From CAYZHM01 sp964478225 (lineage in GTDB: Bacteria; Pseudomonadota; Alphaproteobacteria; Micavibrionales; Micavibrionaceae), in the NCBI GenBank assembly GCA_964478225.1, contig CAYZHM010000001.1:62001-126000 (forward strand): a stretch of DNA of 64,000 nt. Reading direction: 5' to 3'. The translations under genes and the position numbers were made by a program. Below, one piece after another: positions 32,175 to 40,324 of the stretch; position 1 is the first letter of the stretch, and the number at the start of each line of letters is the position of its first letter. The notes beneath the pieces are model-generated. The model did no database searches, was not told the origin of the DNA, and saw only the letters and a program-made list of their open reading frames with translations.

Positions 32175-32498
32175 TTAGTGAGCTGCGCCTTCTGTTGCTG
32201 CAGGTGCTGTGTCTTCTGCAGCTTCAGGAGCAACCACCATACCGTTCAGAACGGTGATTGTTGTGCCATCTTCCAATTTGTGTTCGCCGTCAGGTGCTAC
32301 AGTTTTTGCATCCTTGATGCCTTTGATGTACACATGGCCATCGTGGATAACGCCGTGTGAACCATCAGCAAAAGTGATTTCGGTTACCATTTCTGCAGCT
32401 GCTTCAGCAGGTGCAGCATGTGTTGCTTCTTCAGCCTGAGCTGCCATTGGCAAAACCAGTGAAAGCCCGAGAACAGTTACGAGCATAAGTTTTTTCAT
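32175..32498 (-). CDS. Exported small protein, Ala-rich
   Basis: This 107-aa protein has a clear signal peptide (MKKLMLVTVLGLSLVLPMAAQA). The mature part is a short beta-type domain (EITFADGSHGVIHDGHVYIKG, EDGTTITVLNGMVV) flanked by Ala/Glu/Pro-rich arms, so it is probably a small periplasmic protein. AAGGAG precedes the start. A strong terminator follows. No family recognised. Confidence 0.8.
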   Translation of the reverse strand: MKKLMLVTVLGLSLVLPMAAQAEEATHAAPAEAAAEMVTEITFADGSHGVIHDGHVYIKGIKDAKTVAPDGEHKLEDGTTITVLNGMVVAPEAAEDTAPAATEGAAH

Positions 32499-32671
32499 TT
32501 CTTTCTCCTTAAGAAAAATTATTGAGACACCATTGCCTCTTTGGGCGCAATTTACTCTGAAGATTGAGTATACGATAGAAAAATATTTTTTTGTCCCCCA
32601 CTTGATATTTTTATGATTGCGGCGCAGCCATGGCTTGATTTTGTGCCGAGTCGTGGGCCATACTTCGTGAC

Positions 32672-33544
32672 ATGATCAGTACCGATGTATGTGTTATCGA
32701 GCCGGAAGAGCTTTTTGCTTTGTTGGAAGATGATTCTCAGAACATAAAAATTCTTGATGCAACCTTTGTTTTGCCGGGCAATCCCGAGAACCCGCGTAAC
32801 AATTTTTTAGCAGAGCGGATCGATCATGCGCAATTTTTTGATGTTGACGAGATAGCAGACCACAGCACGTCCCTGCCCCATATGTTGCCGCCGGAGGCGG
32901 ATTTTGAGCGCGCTGTCTCAGCGCTTGGTATTTCAAGTGATGACCGGATTATTATTTATGCTCAGCATGGCATGGTTATGGGCCCGGCCAGGGCATGGTG
33001 GATGTTCCGCACGTTTTCTCATGACAATGTCTGGGTTTTGAATGGCGGTTTGCCGGCTTGGAAGGCCGCTGGGCTGCCTTTGAATAGGGATGCTCCGCTG
33101 CCCCCTCAACGCGCAATATTCAGAGCCGCCTTTAAAAAGGATCTTGTTCTCGATATTGACCAGATGAAAAGTGTAAGCTTTGCTCAAACACGGCAGATAC
33201 TGGATGCGCGTCCTCGCGGGCGCTTTACAGGAGCCGAAGCTGAACCTCGGCCCGGACTGCGAAGCGGTCATATTCCCTTTAGCTTGAATGTTCCTGCCTC
33301 TTCTTTGGTTGATCCTGAGACGGGAAAAATTAAGCCGATGCGGGACATTGCTAAAATTTTTGGTGATTCGGGCTTCTCCCCCGAAGCGCCTGTTTGTACA
33401 ACATGCGGCAGCGGCGTGACCGCCTGTATGCTTGCGCTTGCCTTATATCATCTCGGCTATAAAGATGTAGCTGTTTATGATGGATCATGGGCTGAATGGG
33501 GCGCTGAGAGCCAAGATACAGAAGTCGTATGCGCGATAGCATAA
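32672..33544 (+). CDS. sseA: 3-mercaptopyruvate/thiosulfate sulfurtransferase (SseA-like)
   Basis: This 290-aa protein has two rhodanese domains. The N-terminal one (about 10-135) is inactive, with RIIIYAQHGMVMGPARAWWMFR-type features. The C-terminal one (about 165-285) bears the catalytic Cys245 in the CGSGVTA loop, which matches the mercaptopyruvate sulfurtransferase form. DARPRGRFTGAEAEPRPGLRSGHI is typical. It would transfer sulfur from mercaptopyruvate to thiols or cyanide in the cytoplasm. Confidence 0.93.
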   Translation: MISTDVCVIEPEELFALLEDDSQNIKILDATFVLPGNPENPRNNFLAERIDHAQFFDVDEIADHSTSLPHMLPPEADFERAVSALGISSDDRIIIYAQHGMVMGPARAWWMFRTFSHDNVWVLNGGLPAWKAAGLPLNRDAPLPPQRAIFRAAFKKDLVLDIDQMKSVSFAQTRQILDARPRGRFTGAEAEPRPGLRSGHIPFSLNVPASSLVDPETGKIKPMRDIAKIFGDSGFSPEAPVCTTCGSGVTACMLALALYHLGYKDVAVYDGSWAEWGAESQDTEVVCAIA

Positions 33545-33743
33545 AAAATAACTTTCCTGCTATTAAAATAATCGTTTAAATGAAAATCAATAAAAATACT
33601 AATAAAAAGCAAATATGAAGTATATGAATTCTATTCTTTATTGAATTTACTTTGAAAATCCTTTCATAAATATTGAAATTCTTATTTTTATTACAGATTG
33701 GTTCGGTTTTGAAAAAATTTTAAGCGTTTTTTAGCTTTTTTTC
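33545..33743. other. A/T-rich intergenic region
   Basis: About 200 bases after sseA are strongly A/T-rich with homopolymer runs and no ORF longer than about a dozen codons with a ribosome site. I see no repeat or structured element here. It precedes the promoter of the small RNA candidate. Confidence 0.6.
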
Positions 33744-33773
33744 TTGCAATCGTTCCGGCTTTGAAGGTATAAC
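33744..33773 (+). promoter_or_regulatory. Putative sigma70 promoter of a small RNA
   Basis: TTGCAA (33744-33749) and TATAAC (33768-33773) are 18 bases apart and point into a short transcript that ends at a strong terminator at 33805-33841. Confidence 0.45.
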
Positions 33774-33779
33774 TGACTT

Positions 33780-33841
33780 AACACACCCTCTATTACCGCC
33801 GTTTGTCCGGAGCATCTTAATAGGTCTCCGGACCTTTTTTT
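33780..33841 (+). ncRNA. Candidate small RNA ending in a Rho-independent terminator
   Basis: About 25 bases of unpaired leader are followed by a terminator: GTCCGGAG (33805-33812) pairs with CTCCGGAC (33826-33833), then a run of seven T (33835-33841). A promoter-like pair lies just upstream. There is no ORF inside. The terminator is 260 bases beyond sseA, so a separate 60-nt transcript is more economical than a long sseA tail, but either is possible. Confidence 0.45.
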
Positions 33842-33876
33842 GGGCAAATTCTCTTTATTGGTGAAGCGTAAAAGCG

Positions 33877-33953
33877 TGGCGATCCCGGCAGGAGTCGAAC
33901 CTGCAACCTACTGCTTAGAAGGCAGTTGCTCTATCCGGTTGAGCTACGGGACC
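33877..33953 (-). tRNA. tRNA-Arg (TCT)
   Basis: On the minus strand the acceptor stem GGTCCCG pairs with CGGGATC (one G-T). The anticodon TCT lies at 33919-33917, the T-loop is GGTTCGACTCC, and CCA is encoded. Confidence 0.96.
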
Positions 33954-34009
33954 ATATTTCAAGTTTTGAGGATAATAGAAGAGAGCGGCTTAATAAAGCA
34001 AGATTTTCC

Positions 34010-34306
34010 TTATTCTTCAGGCGGAATATAGCGAAAATTGTCGACATAGTTACGCGGGCGGATCTTGCGGGTACGCGGGGGCAACACGCTGACTTCCAAC
34101 CCGTGCTCGCTGGCGTAGGCCTGAGCGCTTTCAAGGGTGGCGAATTTCATACGAACCTGACCTAAAGTATCGGTACTTTGCGTCCAACCCATTAGCGGGT
34201 CCGGGGTCTTGGCGGCGGGTGATTCAACCTCAAGCAGCCAGCCCGTGGTTTTTGCACGGCCGGACTGCATAGCGTTTTTTGATTGCTGATAGATTCGTGC
34301 TTTCAT
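34010..34306 (-). CDS. NDUFS4-like respiratory complex I accessory protein
   Basis: This 98-aa protein matches the ETC complex I conserved region (NDUFS4/18-kDa subunit) that alphaproteobacteria share with mitochondria. It begins MKARIYQQSKNAMQSGRAKT, continues WLLEVE, then the signature DPLMGWTQSTDTLGQVRMKF, and ends YVDNFRYIPPEE. It is expected to sit on the peripheral arm of NADH dehydrogenase. No nuo genes are adjacent. It shares strand with the nrsF-sigF unit upstream, starting 12 bases after nrsF, so read-through is likely. Confidence 0.9.
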   Translation of the reverse strand: MKARIYQQSKNAMQSGRAKTTGWLLEVESPAAKTPDPLMGWTQSTDTLGQVRMKFATLESAQAYASEHGLEVSVLPPRTRKIRPRNYVDNFRYIPPEE

Positions 34307-34317
34307 GGATTACGAGG

Positions 34318-34953
34318 TTACCACTTGTAAAAGCGGCGAGCAAGAAAGCCCGCGAGCGAGCCGATGACAATAAACGGCAGGACGTGCGTATAAAGAACAT
34401 GTCCAACTTCTTCGCTGGCGCAGGTCAGACGTAGTGAGACATAGCCGATCGCGCCCAGCGCCAGGCCATTCATAATCGCCATAAGCACGGGATGGGTTGT
34501 ATAGCCATGAAGACAGGCAAAAAACATCAAGGCCGCAGGCACAGCGGCAATAACGACCCCATCTTGCATGCAATGATGGAATTCCATCGTCGGCATGCTA
34601 ATGCTGCCGGTTGTCATGCGGATGAGTGTCCATAAAGCAAATACGAACAAGAGGACGAATGGAATGGGCACCATCCACCCTGCCCCACGCATATCGGGTA
34701 TCCGCAGCCAGAACGTATTGACCACAGAGGCCAGCCCCAAAAGCGTTATGAGCGCCATTTCAAAAAGGAAGAAAGGATCATTCATCACTTCCGGAAGGTC
34801 ATGGCGCAGGCCCAAATACCAGATCATGCCGCCAATCAATGCTGCCGCTATGGCCAGCCACATCGAGAGGCAAATAAACGGGTGGCGCATTTTCTTGACC
34901 GCACACAGATCATCACACAATGAATTTATAAGCTTGTCTTGATCCATACTCAT
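34318..34953 (-). CDS. nrsF: NrsF-type membrane anti-sigma factor (DUF1109)
   Basis: This 211-aa protein has six predicted membrane helices. A short cytoplasmic N-terminus (MDQDKLINSLCDDLCAVKKMRHP) probably contacts the sigma factor. The architecture and pairing with an ECF sigma of the SigF group match NrsF, described in Caulobacter as the negative regulator of SigF in metal/oxidative stress. Conserved cysteines are present in FHHCMQDG, FFACLHGY and RLTCASEE, which fit redox or metal sensing. Its start overlaps the sigma stop by one base. Confidence 0.85.
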   Translation of the reverse strand: MSMDQDKLINSLCDDLCAVKKMRHPFICLSMWLAIAAALIGGMIWYLGLRHDLPEVMNDPFFLFEMALITLLGLASVVNTFWLRIPDMRGAGWMVPIPFVLLFVFALWTLIRMTTGSISMPTMEFHHCMQDGVVIAAVPAALMFFACLHGYTTHPVLMAIMNGLALGAIGYVSLRLTCASEEVGHVLYTHVLPFIVIGSLAGFLARRFYKW

Positions 34954-35507
34954 TACCCTAACTTCTTTTGTAATTTTTTCATTGTGCGGTGGGCTGACAC
35001 CTTCACAGCGCTTTCCGTCATATTCATTTTGTCCGCGACTTCCTGGGTCGTAAAACCTTCGATTTTTATCATTTGAAATACTTTGCGCTGCTTCTCGGGG
35101 AGTTCATTCAAAGCTTCTTCTATATCTTTATATTCGCCTGCATGCTCGTTGTTGGTTACATAGAGGTCGTGAACCTCTGCAACATCCACAGACATTTGCT
35201 TTTGATCGCGCTGGCGGTAATGTTTGCGTAAATAGTCTGTTTTACGGAAACCAATAATCGCCGTCAACCAGGGACGGAACGGCATTCTGGGATCATAGGT
35301 TTTTAAGGATTTGTGAACAGAAAGCAAAACCTCCTGGGTGATGTCATCAATCCAATCGGGATTGGCCAGACGCCCTGCAATAACGCTTTTGGTAAAAGGA
35401 ATGATATCATTCAAAAGCTGAGCGTAAGCCTGCTTATCGCCGGCCTGAGCCTTGGCGGCGAGGTTGCTCCATGTGTCTGCTAGTGTTTCGGGCTGTTTCG
35501 CTGTCAT
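34953..35507 (-). CDS. sigF: ECF sigma factor of the SigF/NrsF group
   Basis: This 184-aa sigma70-family ECF factor has region 2 (FTKSVIAGRLANPDWIDDITQEVLLSVHKSL and PFRPWLTAIIGFRKTDYLRKH). A 25-residue linker leads to region 4 (LNELPEKQRKVFQMIKIEGFTTQEVADKMNMTESAVK). ATG 35507 is preferred; the frame runs 17 codons upstream without a ribosome site. It is coupled to a DUF1109 anti-sigma gene, which defines its group. No obvious target operon is beside it. Confidence 0.9.
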   Translation of the reverse strand: MTAKQPETLADTWSNLAAKAQAGDKQAYAQLLNDIIPFTKSVIAGRLANPDWIDDITQEVLLSVHKSLKTYDPRMPFRPWLTAIIGFRKTDYLRKHYRQRDQKQMSVDVAEVHDLYVTNNEHAGEYKDIEEALNELPEKQRKVFQMIKIEGFTTQEVADKMNMTESAVKVSAHRTMKKLQKKLG

Positions 35508-35627
35508 TTTGCCTGTAAAATACGCTTTGTTTTTAATGAATTTTAGGAAATAAAGCAAGAACAGCCGTGCGCTAAAAGACTTGCTGTTCTTTTAGACATC
35601 ATGTAAAACCCTATTTCTTGGCTTGAA

Positions 35628-35704
35628 CGGAGTGTAGCGCAGTCTGGTAGCGCATCTGCTTTGGGAGCAGAGGGCCGGGGGTTCGAATCCCTCCACTCCG
35701 ACCA
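35628..35704 (+). tRNA. tRNA-Pro (TGG)
   Basis: The acceptor stem CGGAGTG pairs with CACTCCG. The anticodon TGG lies at 35662-35664, the D-loop includes AGCGCAGTCTGGTAGCGC, and CCA is encoded. Confidence 0.97.
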
Positions 35705-35715
35705 CCCTTCTCTAC

Positions 35716-36198
35716 TTATTTGCCTTTTACAAAGGCTGGATGAATAACCCGGCTTCCTTCCGTGATTCCGAGCTTCTCAGCAATACCGCCATTGATTTCG
35801 AGAACGGCCTTTGCCGGAGATGTTGACCTGACTGTCGTTAAATCCAAGGGCTTGGCCATTGGATGGATGTGGTTGATAAAACCATCTTCATCGATGAATA
35901 GCATATCCAGAGGGATCAGCGTGTTTTTCATCCAGAATCCTAAATTGGATTCCTGAGAAAAAATAAAGAGCATCCCTTTATCGCCCGCCATACTTTCGCG
36001 GTGCATAAGGCCGAGCTGTTGTTGCTCTGGCGTCTCGGCCAACTCGACTTCAAAGCGATGCACTTCTTTTTCAGGGGTTACAATTTCTATGTGGGCTTTT
36101 TCAAATGCCTTATTATCTTCTTCTTCGCTACAGCCGCTTTGCAGCGCGGCGGCACAAATGATCATCGTACAAAGAAAAAACTTTTTCATATTCAGCAT
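35716..36198 (-). CDS. DUF192 family lipoprotein
   Basis: This 160-aa protein has a lipoprotein signal peptide with lipobox LQSGC at about residues 19-23. The DUF192 domain follows (EVELAETPEQQQLGLMHRESM, GMLFIF, LGFWMKNTLIPLDMLFID). DUF192 proteins are small periplasmic beta-barrels of unknown role. AGGAG lies five bases before ATG 36198; a second ATG three codons in is possible. It follows msbA by two bases and is probably co-transcribed. Confidence 0.9.
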   Translation of the reverse strand: MLNMKKFFLCTMIICAAALQSGCSEEEDNKAFEKAHIEIVTPEKEVHRFEVELAETPEQQQLGLMHRESMAGDKGMLFIFSQESNLGFWMKNTLIPLDMLFIDEDGFINHIHPMAKPLDLTTVRSTSPAKAVLEINGGIAEKLGITEGSRVIHPAFVKGK

Positions 36199-36200
36199 AA

Positions 36201-37979
36201 TTACTCCTTCAGGCCGCTGTCGACCATGGCCTTATAGGGCCCGTTGTTGAACATAAGCACATCGTGGGTGCCTTGTTCCACAATTTTTCCCTGATCCATC
36301 ACAATAATATTGTCGGCGGATTGCACTGTGGAAAGACGGTGTGCGATCGCAATTGTTGTTTTCCCTTTTTCCAAGCGTTTGAGAGCTTCTTGCACCAGCT
36401 TTTCTGACTCATTATCCAGCGCTGATGTTGCCTCGTCGAGAAGCAGGATAGGCGCATCACGCAAAATGGCGCGCGCGATGGCGATGCGTTGCCTTTGCCC
36501 GCCGGAGAGCTTGACGCCCGCTTCCCCTACCCGGGTTTGATATCCTTCACTCATTGTAGTGATAAACTCATGGGCCGCAGCGGCCTTGGCGGCCTCAATG
36601 ATTTCTGCTTCTGTCGCATCCAGTTTGCCGTACGCGATGTTGGCGGCGATGGTATCGTCAAAAATTGTAATGTCCTGCGACACAAGCGCTATGTTTGCGC
36701 GGAGACTTTCAAGCGTTACATCGCGTACGTCTTGTCCCTCGATCGCGATGCTGCCTTCAGTGACATCGTAGAAACGCGGGATAAGGTTCATGATTGTTGT
36801 TTTGCCGCTGCCTGATCTGCCGACAAGGGCGGTCATTTTTCCGGCCTGCGCCGTGAAGGTGATGCCGTCGAGCGCGTTGGGTTGTGTATCCGGATATTGA
36901 AAGACTACATCGCGGAACGTGATGTTGGGTTTTGTGATCTGGATAGGCGCAGCGCCCGGTTTGTTTTGAATTTGTGGACGCAGATCCAGCATTTCAATAA
37001 TGCGCTCGGCGCTTCCCAGAGCGGTTTGGAGCGTATTGTTCAATTTGGCGAGTTTCTTCATCGGCTCATAAGCCATGATAAAGGCCGCAAGGAATGACCC
37101 GAGTTGCCCGATCGTCATATGACCGTCAGCGATTTGGAATCCGCCATAGCTGATCACGCCAAACAAAATCAGACCAACCAGAATTTCATTAACAGGCGTT
37201 GAAAGATTGCCTGTACGTACGGTCTTGATGTTGAGTTTCTTAACGATATCAATTGCGGCGCCGGCCCTTTCGACTTCGTAATTTTCCGTTCCGTACGCTT
37301 TGACTTGGCGAATGCCCTGAAAGATTTGAGACAGTCGATCAGACAATGCAGCCATCTCGTCTTGCGTTGAAACCGAAACTTTACGCAACTTGCGCCCCAG
37401 TGCCGCGACAAAAATTGAAATAAACGGAAATATGATGAAAGCGGCGATGGATAGCTTCCAATCTTGATAGAACATGACGCCAATCAAAAAGAAGAGTGTA
37501 AAGACGTTTTTTCCAACCCCAACCAGGCCATCCGCAATGGCGCCGCGAATGATTTGTACGTCGTTGATGACACGTGAAACCAACTGACCGCTTGGGTTTT
37601 GATGAAAGAAAACCAGATCGAGGGTCATAAACCGTTCAAACTGGCTTTTCTGAATATCGGCAACAATCGATTGTCCGGCTTTGGCCATGATGACCGTGTG
37701 GATGTAGGTAAAAACACCGTTCAGGCAGAAAATCCCTAAAAAGGTACCCGAGACCGGAAAAATCATATCTTTGCGCCCGGCACTAAAAACATCGTCCAAA
37801 ACGATCTGCATCATATAGGCCGTTGCGCCGGTCATCGCAGCGGCGATCAGCATGCAAAAAATGGCCAAAACCAGCTGTCCGACGTAGGGACGTACAAATT
37901 CCGTAATCAGTCTTTTCATCAAAAAGACTGTCGATTTGTGCGGCGATGCAGCAGGTTTATCCATAGGTTGGGCGTTCAT
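36201..37979 (-). CDS. msbA: Lipid A export ABC transporter MsbA (permease-ATPase)
   Basis: This 592-aa half-transporter has six membrane helices in the first 320 residues (LVLAIFCMLIAAAMTGATAYMM start). The ATPase domain carries Walker A GRSGSGKTT, Q-loop, signature LSGGQRQRIAIARAIL, Walker B ILLLDEATSALD and the switch IAHRLSTVQ. The arrangement and length match MsbA, which flips core lipid A and phospholipids. Neighbouring genes do not include lpxK or kdtA, so substrate is inferred from family only. Confidence 0.88.
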   Translation of the reverse strand: MNAQPMDKPAASPHKSTVFLMKRLITEFVRPYVGQLVLAIFCMLIAAAMTGATAYMMQIVLDDVFSAGRKDMIFPVSGTFLGIFCLNGVFTYIHTVIMAKAGQSIVADIQKSQFERFMTLDLVFFHQNPSGQLVSRVINDVQIIRGAIADGLVGVGKNVFTLFFLIGVMFYQDWKLSIAAFIIFPFISIFVAALGRKLRKVSVSTQDEMAALSDRLSQIFQGIRQVKAYGTENYEVERAGAAIDIVKKLNIKTVRTGNLSTPVNEILVGLILFGVISYGGFQIADGHMTIGQLGSFLAAFIMAYEPMKKLAKLNNTLQTALGSAERIIEMLDLRPQIQNKPGAAPIQITKPNITFRDVVFQYPDTQPNALDGITFTAQAGKMTALVGRSGSGKTTIMNLIPRFYDVTEGSIAIEGQDVRDVTLESLRANIALVSQDITIFDDTIAANIAYGKLDATEAEIIEAAKAAAAHEFITTMSEGYQTRVGEAGVKLSGGQRQRIAIARAILRDAPILLLDEATSALDNESEKLVQEALKRLEKGKTTIAIAHRLSTVQSADNIIVMDQGKIVEQGTHDVLMFNNGPYKAMVDSGLKE

Positions 37980-38026
37980 TTCTATGCTACAATTAATAAA
38001 GAAAACCAGACTGTTATAGGCTATTT

Positions 38027-39001
38027 ATGACAGAAAATGAAGCGACAAAAAACACACGCGATGCGCCCCGCAATGGCTCCCATGGTATAGGGTTAGCGCT
38101 AGGGGGCGGAATGGCTCGGGGTTTTGCGCATATCGGCGTTCTCAACGTTCTCAAAAGACATAATATCGAGCCAAGTATCGTCGCCGGAACATCGATCGGG
38201 GCCGTGGTTGGCGGGTGTTATCTGACCAACCAGCTCAATGAATTTACCGATTGGGCGTTGTCTCTTAACCGCCTGACCATTTTGTCCTATCTCGATTTTC
38301 GTATCCGCAGTGCGGGAATGATCGGCGGAAATAAGCTGACCCGAATGCTGGAAGATCATTTTCGCGACATCAATATCGAAGATTTACCCCATCCCTTTAT
38401 CACCATCGCGGCTGACCTTGTTACAGGTCACGAAGTTTGGATCCGTAAAGGGTCTGTGGTTGAAGCCATGCGGGCGTCGTTTGCTTTGCCCGGCGTTTTT
38501 CCGCCGGTTGAACGTAATCATCGCTTGCTGGTGGATGGCGCGTTGATTAATCCCCTGCCCATCTCGGCGTGTCAGGCGATGGGCGCACGGCTCACAATTG
38601 CGGTTGACCTGCATGCCGACATTATGGGGAAAGCTGTTAAACCCGGCCAAAATTATCAGACCGTCGCCGGCTTTGATATGTTTGATGAGGATGATGTGCC
38701 CAAGCGTGCGGTTGAGAAGCTTAACACCAGTATGGCGCGCCGTTTGTTCCGCCGTGAGGAAAACAGCCCGAGCTTGTTCGGGGTTATGGTTTCGGCGCTG
38801 GGGATTATGCAGGACCGCCTAACACGCTCGAAGCTTGCGGCTGATCCGCCAGACATTCACATCAAGCCCAAGATCGGGCATATCGGTATGCTCGAGTTTG
38901 AGCGGGCGCAGGAACTGATCGAGTTGGGTGAAGAAGCGGCGCTGGCTGTGATCGATGATATCCGCGATGCCGCGCGAGTACTGCTGCCGCCAGGGCCTTG
39001 A
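38027..39001 (+). CDS. Patatin-like phospholipase (RssA/NTE family)
   Basis: This 324-aa protein has the patatin hydrolase core: oxyanion loop ALGGGMARGFAHIG, nucleophile elbow GTSIG (Ser at about residue 53), and the dyad aspartate in VDGALINPLP. A C-terminal helical extension of about 120 residues has no clear domain. No signal peptide, so a cytoplasmic or membrane-associated lipid acyl hydrolase is likely. It is divergent from msbA. Confidence 0.92.
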   Translation: MTENEATKNTRDAPRNGSHGIGLALGGGMARGFAHIGVLNVLKRHNIEPSIVAGTSIGAVVGGCYLTNQLNEFTDWALSLNRLTILSYLDFRIRSAGMIGGNKLTRMLEDHFRDINIEDLPHPFITIAADLVTGHEVWIRKGSVVEAMRASFALPGVFPPVERNHRLLVDGALINPLPISACQAMGARLTIAVDLHADIMGKAVKPGQNYQTVAGFDMFDEDDVPKRAVEKLNTSMARRLFRREENSPSLFGVMVSALGIMQDRLTRSKLAADPPDIHIKPKIGHIGMLEFERAQELIELGEEAALAVIDDIRDAARVLLPPGP

Positions 39002-39019
39002 TTGTAGCAGTCTTCAAGA

Positions 39020-39048
39020 TTGACTTGGATTATTGATTTGTACATAAT
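39020..39048 (+). promoter_or_regulatory. Sigma70-type promoter
   Basis: TTGACT (39020-39025) and CATAAT (39043-39048) are 17 bases apart, just ahead of the small gene at 39074. Confidence 0.6.
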
Positions 39049-39073
39049 TACCCCATACATAGAGGAATTAAGA

Positions 39074-39280
39074 ATGTCAGATCATAAACTTTCTGAAACG
39101 GGAAGCGTCTTTACGTCTTATCCGGATGATACTTTGTTGAGATCAAGTTTTCGTGGACATGCAGCAGATCTTGCTTATCTTTCTGGCAAGTACGAACAAC
39201 TCAATCTTCTTGCGACATTTGAAAAATATCGTGAGAGCAAAGCGGCAGCACCTAGTTTTTTGGTTCGTGAACCAAATTAA
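39074..39280 (+). CDS. Hypothetical small protein with its own promoter
   Basis: This 68-aa protein starts at ATG 39074, eight bases after GAGGAA. The sequence is hydrophilic (SDHKLSETGSVFTSYPDD, LAYLSGKYEQLNLLATFEKY) with a predicted helix in the middle. A good promoter precedes it and it ends 17 bases before the convergent HAD gene. No family recognised. Confidence 0.7.
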   Translation: MSDHKLSETGSVFTSYPDDTLLRSSFRGHAADLAYLSGKYEQLNLLATFEKYRESKAAAPSFLVREPN

Positions 39281-39296
39281 TTAGATTCAACCTGAG

Positions 39297-40241
39297 TTAA
39301 GCCATACGCTTTTTGTGCTTGCGGTCGGGCAATGGATTGCCCCATTTCAGGCTGCCGACAAGGTATTTCGGGCGTACGTTATTATACTGGCCCGCCAAAA
39401 TCGTCAGCGCCTTATTCACATCAAGCGGCGTTTTGCAGGTGCGGAAAGCGCCTTCATGCAAGCCTGTCTTGACGAGACAGGTATCAATATCGACCATCGT
39501 TGCGCCCAAAATATCGTGCGTCATGGAATCGCCGATCATGATCGTATGGCCGGGGTAAATTTCCTTTGCCTGGAATTTGCGGATGCATTCCTGGAAAATC
39601 GGCTGGTGCGGTTTGCCAATATAATGCACAACGCCGCCGAAATCCTGATAACGGCGGGCAAGCGTTCCGGGGCCCATGATGTTGGAGCTGCCCATGACGC
39701 CGCGGCTGTCGGGGTTGGCGCAGAGTGCCGTCATGCGTTTGCGCACGGCGGTTTTGAGGATAGGCTCATAATCTTCGAGAGTTTTTTGCGGTGAATCCGC
39801 GCCGGCGATGATTAAAAATTCGGCGTCGTTAATATCATCGACAAGCTTGATATCGAGATCATCGACAATTGAGCGGTCACCGCCGCGGCTGATCACATAG
39901 CAGCTTTTGCCGAGGTCTTTGAAAAATCCGTAATTCTGGTCGTTCATACCCTGCCAGGCCATTTCGCCGGAGGTCAAAATTTCATCATAAAGGCTTGGGC
40001 CGATGCCCATCTTTTTGAGACGCTCTTTGTTCTGCTCGGCGCGCTTGCCAGAGTTTGTCAGGATAATAATATGCTTCTTACGTTTCTTGAGTTCTTTCAG
40101 GCAGTCTATAACGCCGTCATAAGGCTTTTCGCCGTCGTGGAGCACGCCCCACTGGTCGATAATAAAGCCCATATAGCTGTCGGAAATATCAGAGATCCCC
40201 TGACAGAATTTTGTTTTTATCACTTTGTTTGTATTCAGCAT
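39297..40241 (-). CDS. HAD superfamily class IIA hydrolase (TIGR01459)
   Basis: This 314-aa protein is a NagD-like class IIA HAD phosphatase of the TIGR01459 type, common in alphaproteobacteria. Motif I is GFIIDQWGVLHDG with the nucleophilic aspartate, motif II is IIILTNSG, the cap insertion runs about 90-200, and motifs III/IV are IYPGHTIMIGDSMTHDILGA. Substrate is unknown. It follows the giant coiled-coil gene by about 80 bases on the same strand. Confidence 0.92.
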   Translation of the reverse strand: MLNTNKVIKTKFCQGISDISDSYMGFIIDQWGVLHDGEKPYDGVIDCLKELKKRKKHIIILTNSGKRAEQNKERLKKMGIGPSLYDEILTSGEMAWQGMNDQNYGFFKDLGKSCYVISRGGDRSIVDDLDIKLVDDINDAEFLIIAGADSPQKTLEDYEPILKTAVRKRMTALCANPDSRGVMGSSNIMGPGTLARRYQDFGGVVHYIGKPHQPIFQECIRKFQAKEIYPGHTIMIGDSMTHDILGATMVDIDTCLVKTGLHEGAFRTCKTPLDVNKALTILAGQYNNVRPKYLVGSLKWGNPLPDRKHKKRMA

Positions 40242-40324
40242 TTTACCCTACGCCCTTTGCAAATCAGAGCGATTACTATAGCCCGATTAAGCATAATCTC
40301 CAAGGGCAAATCGTCTTCAATAAA

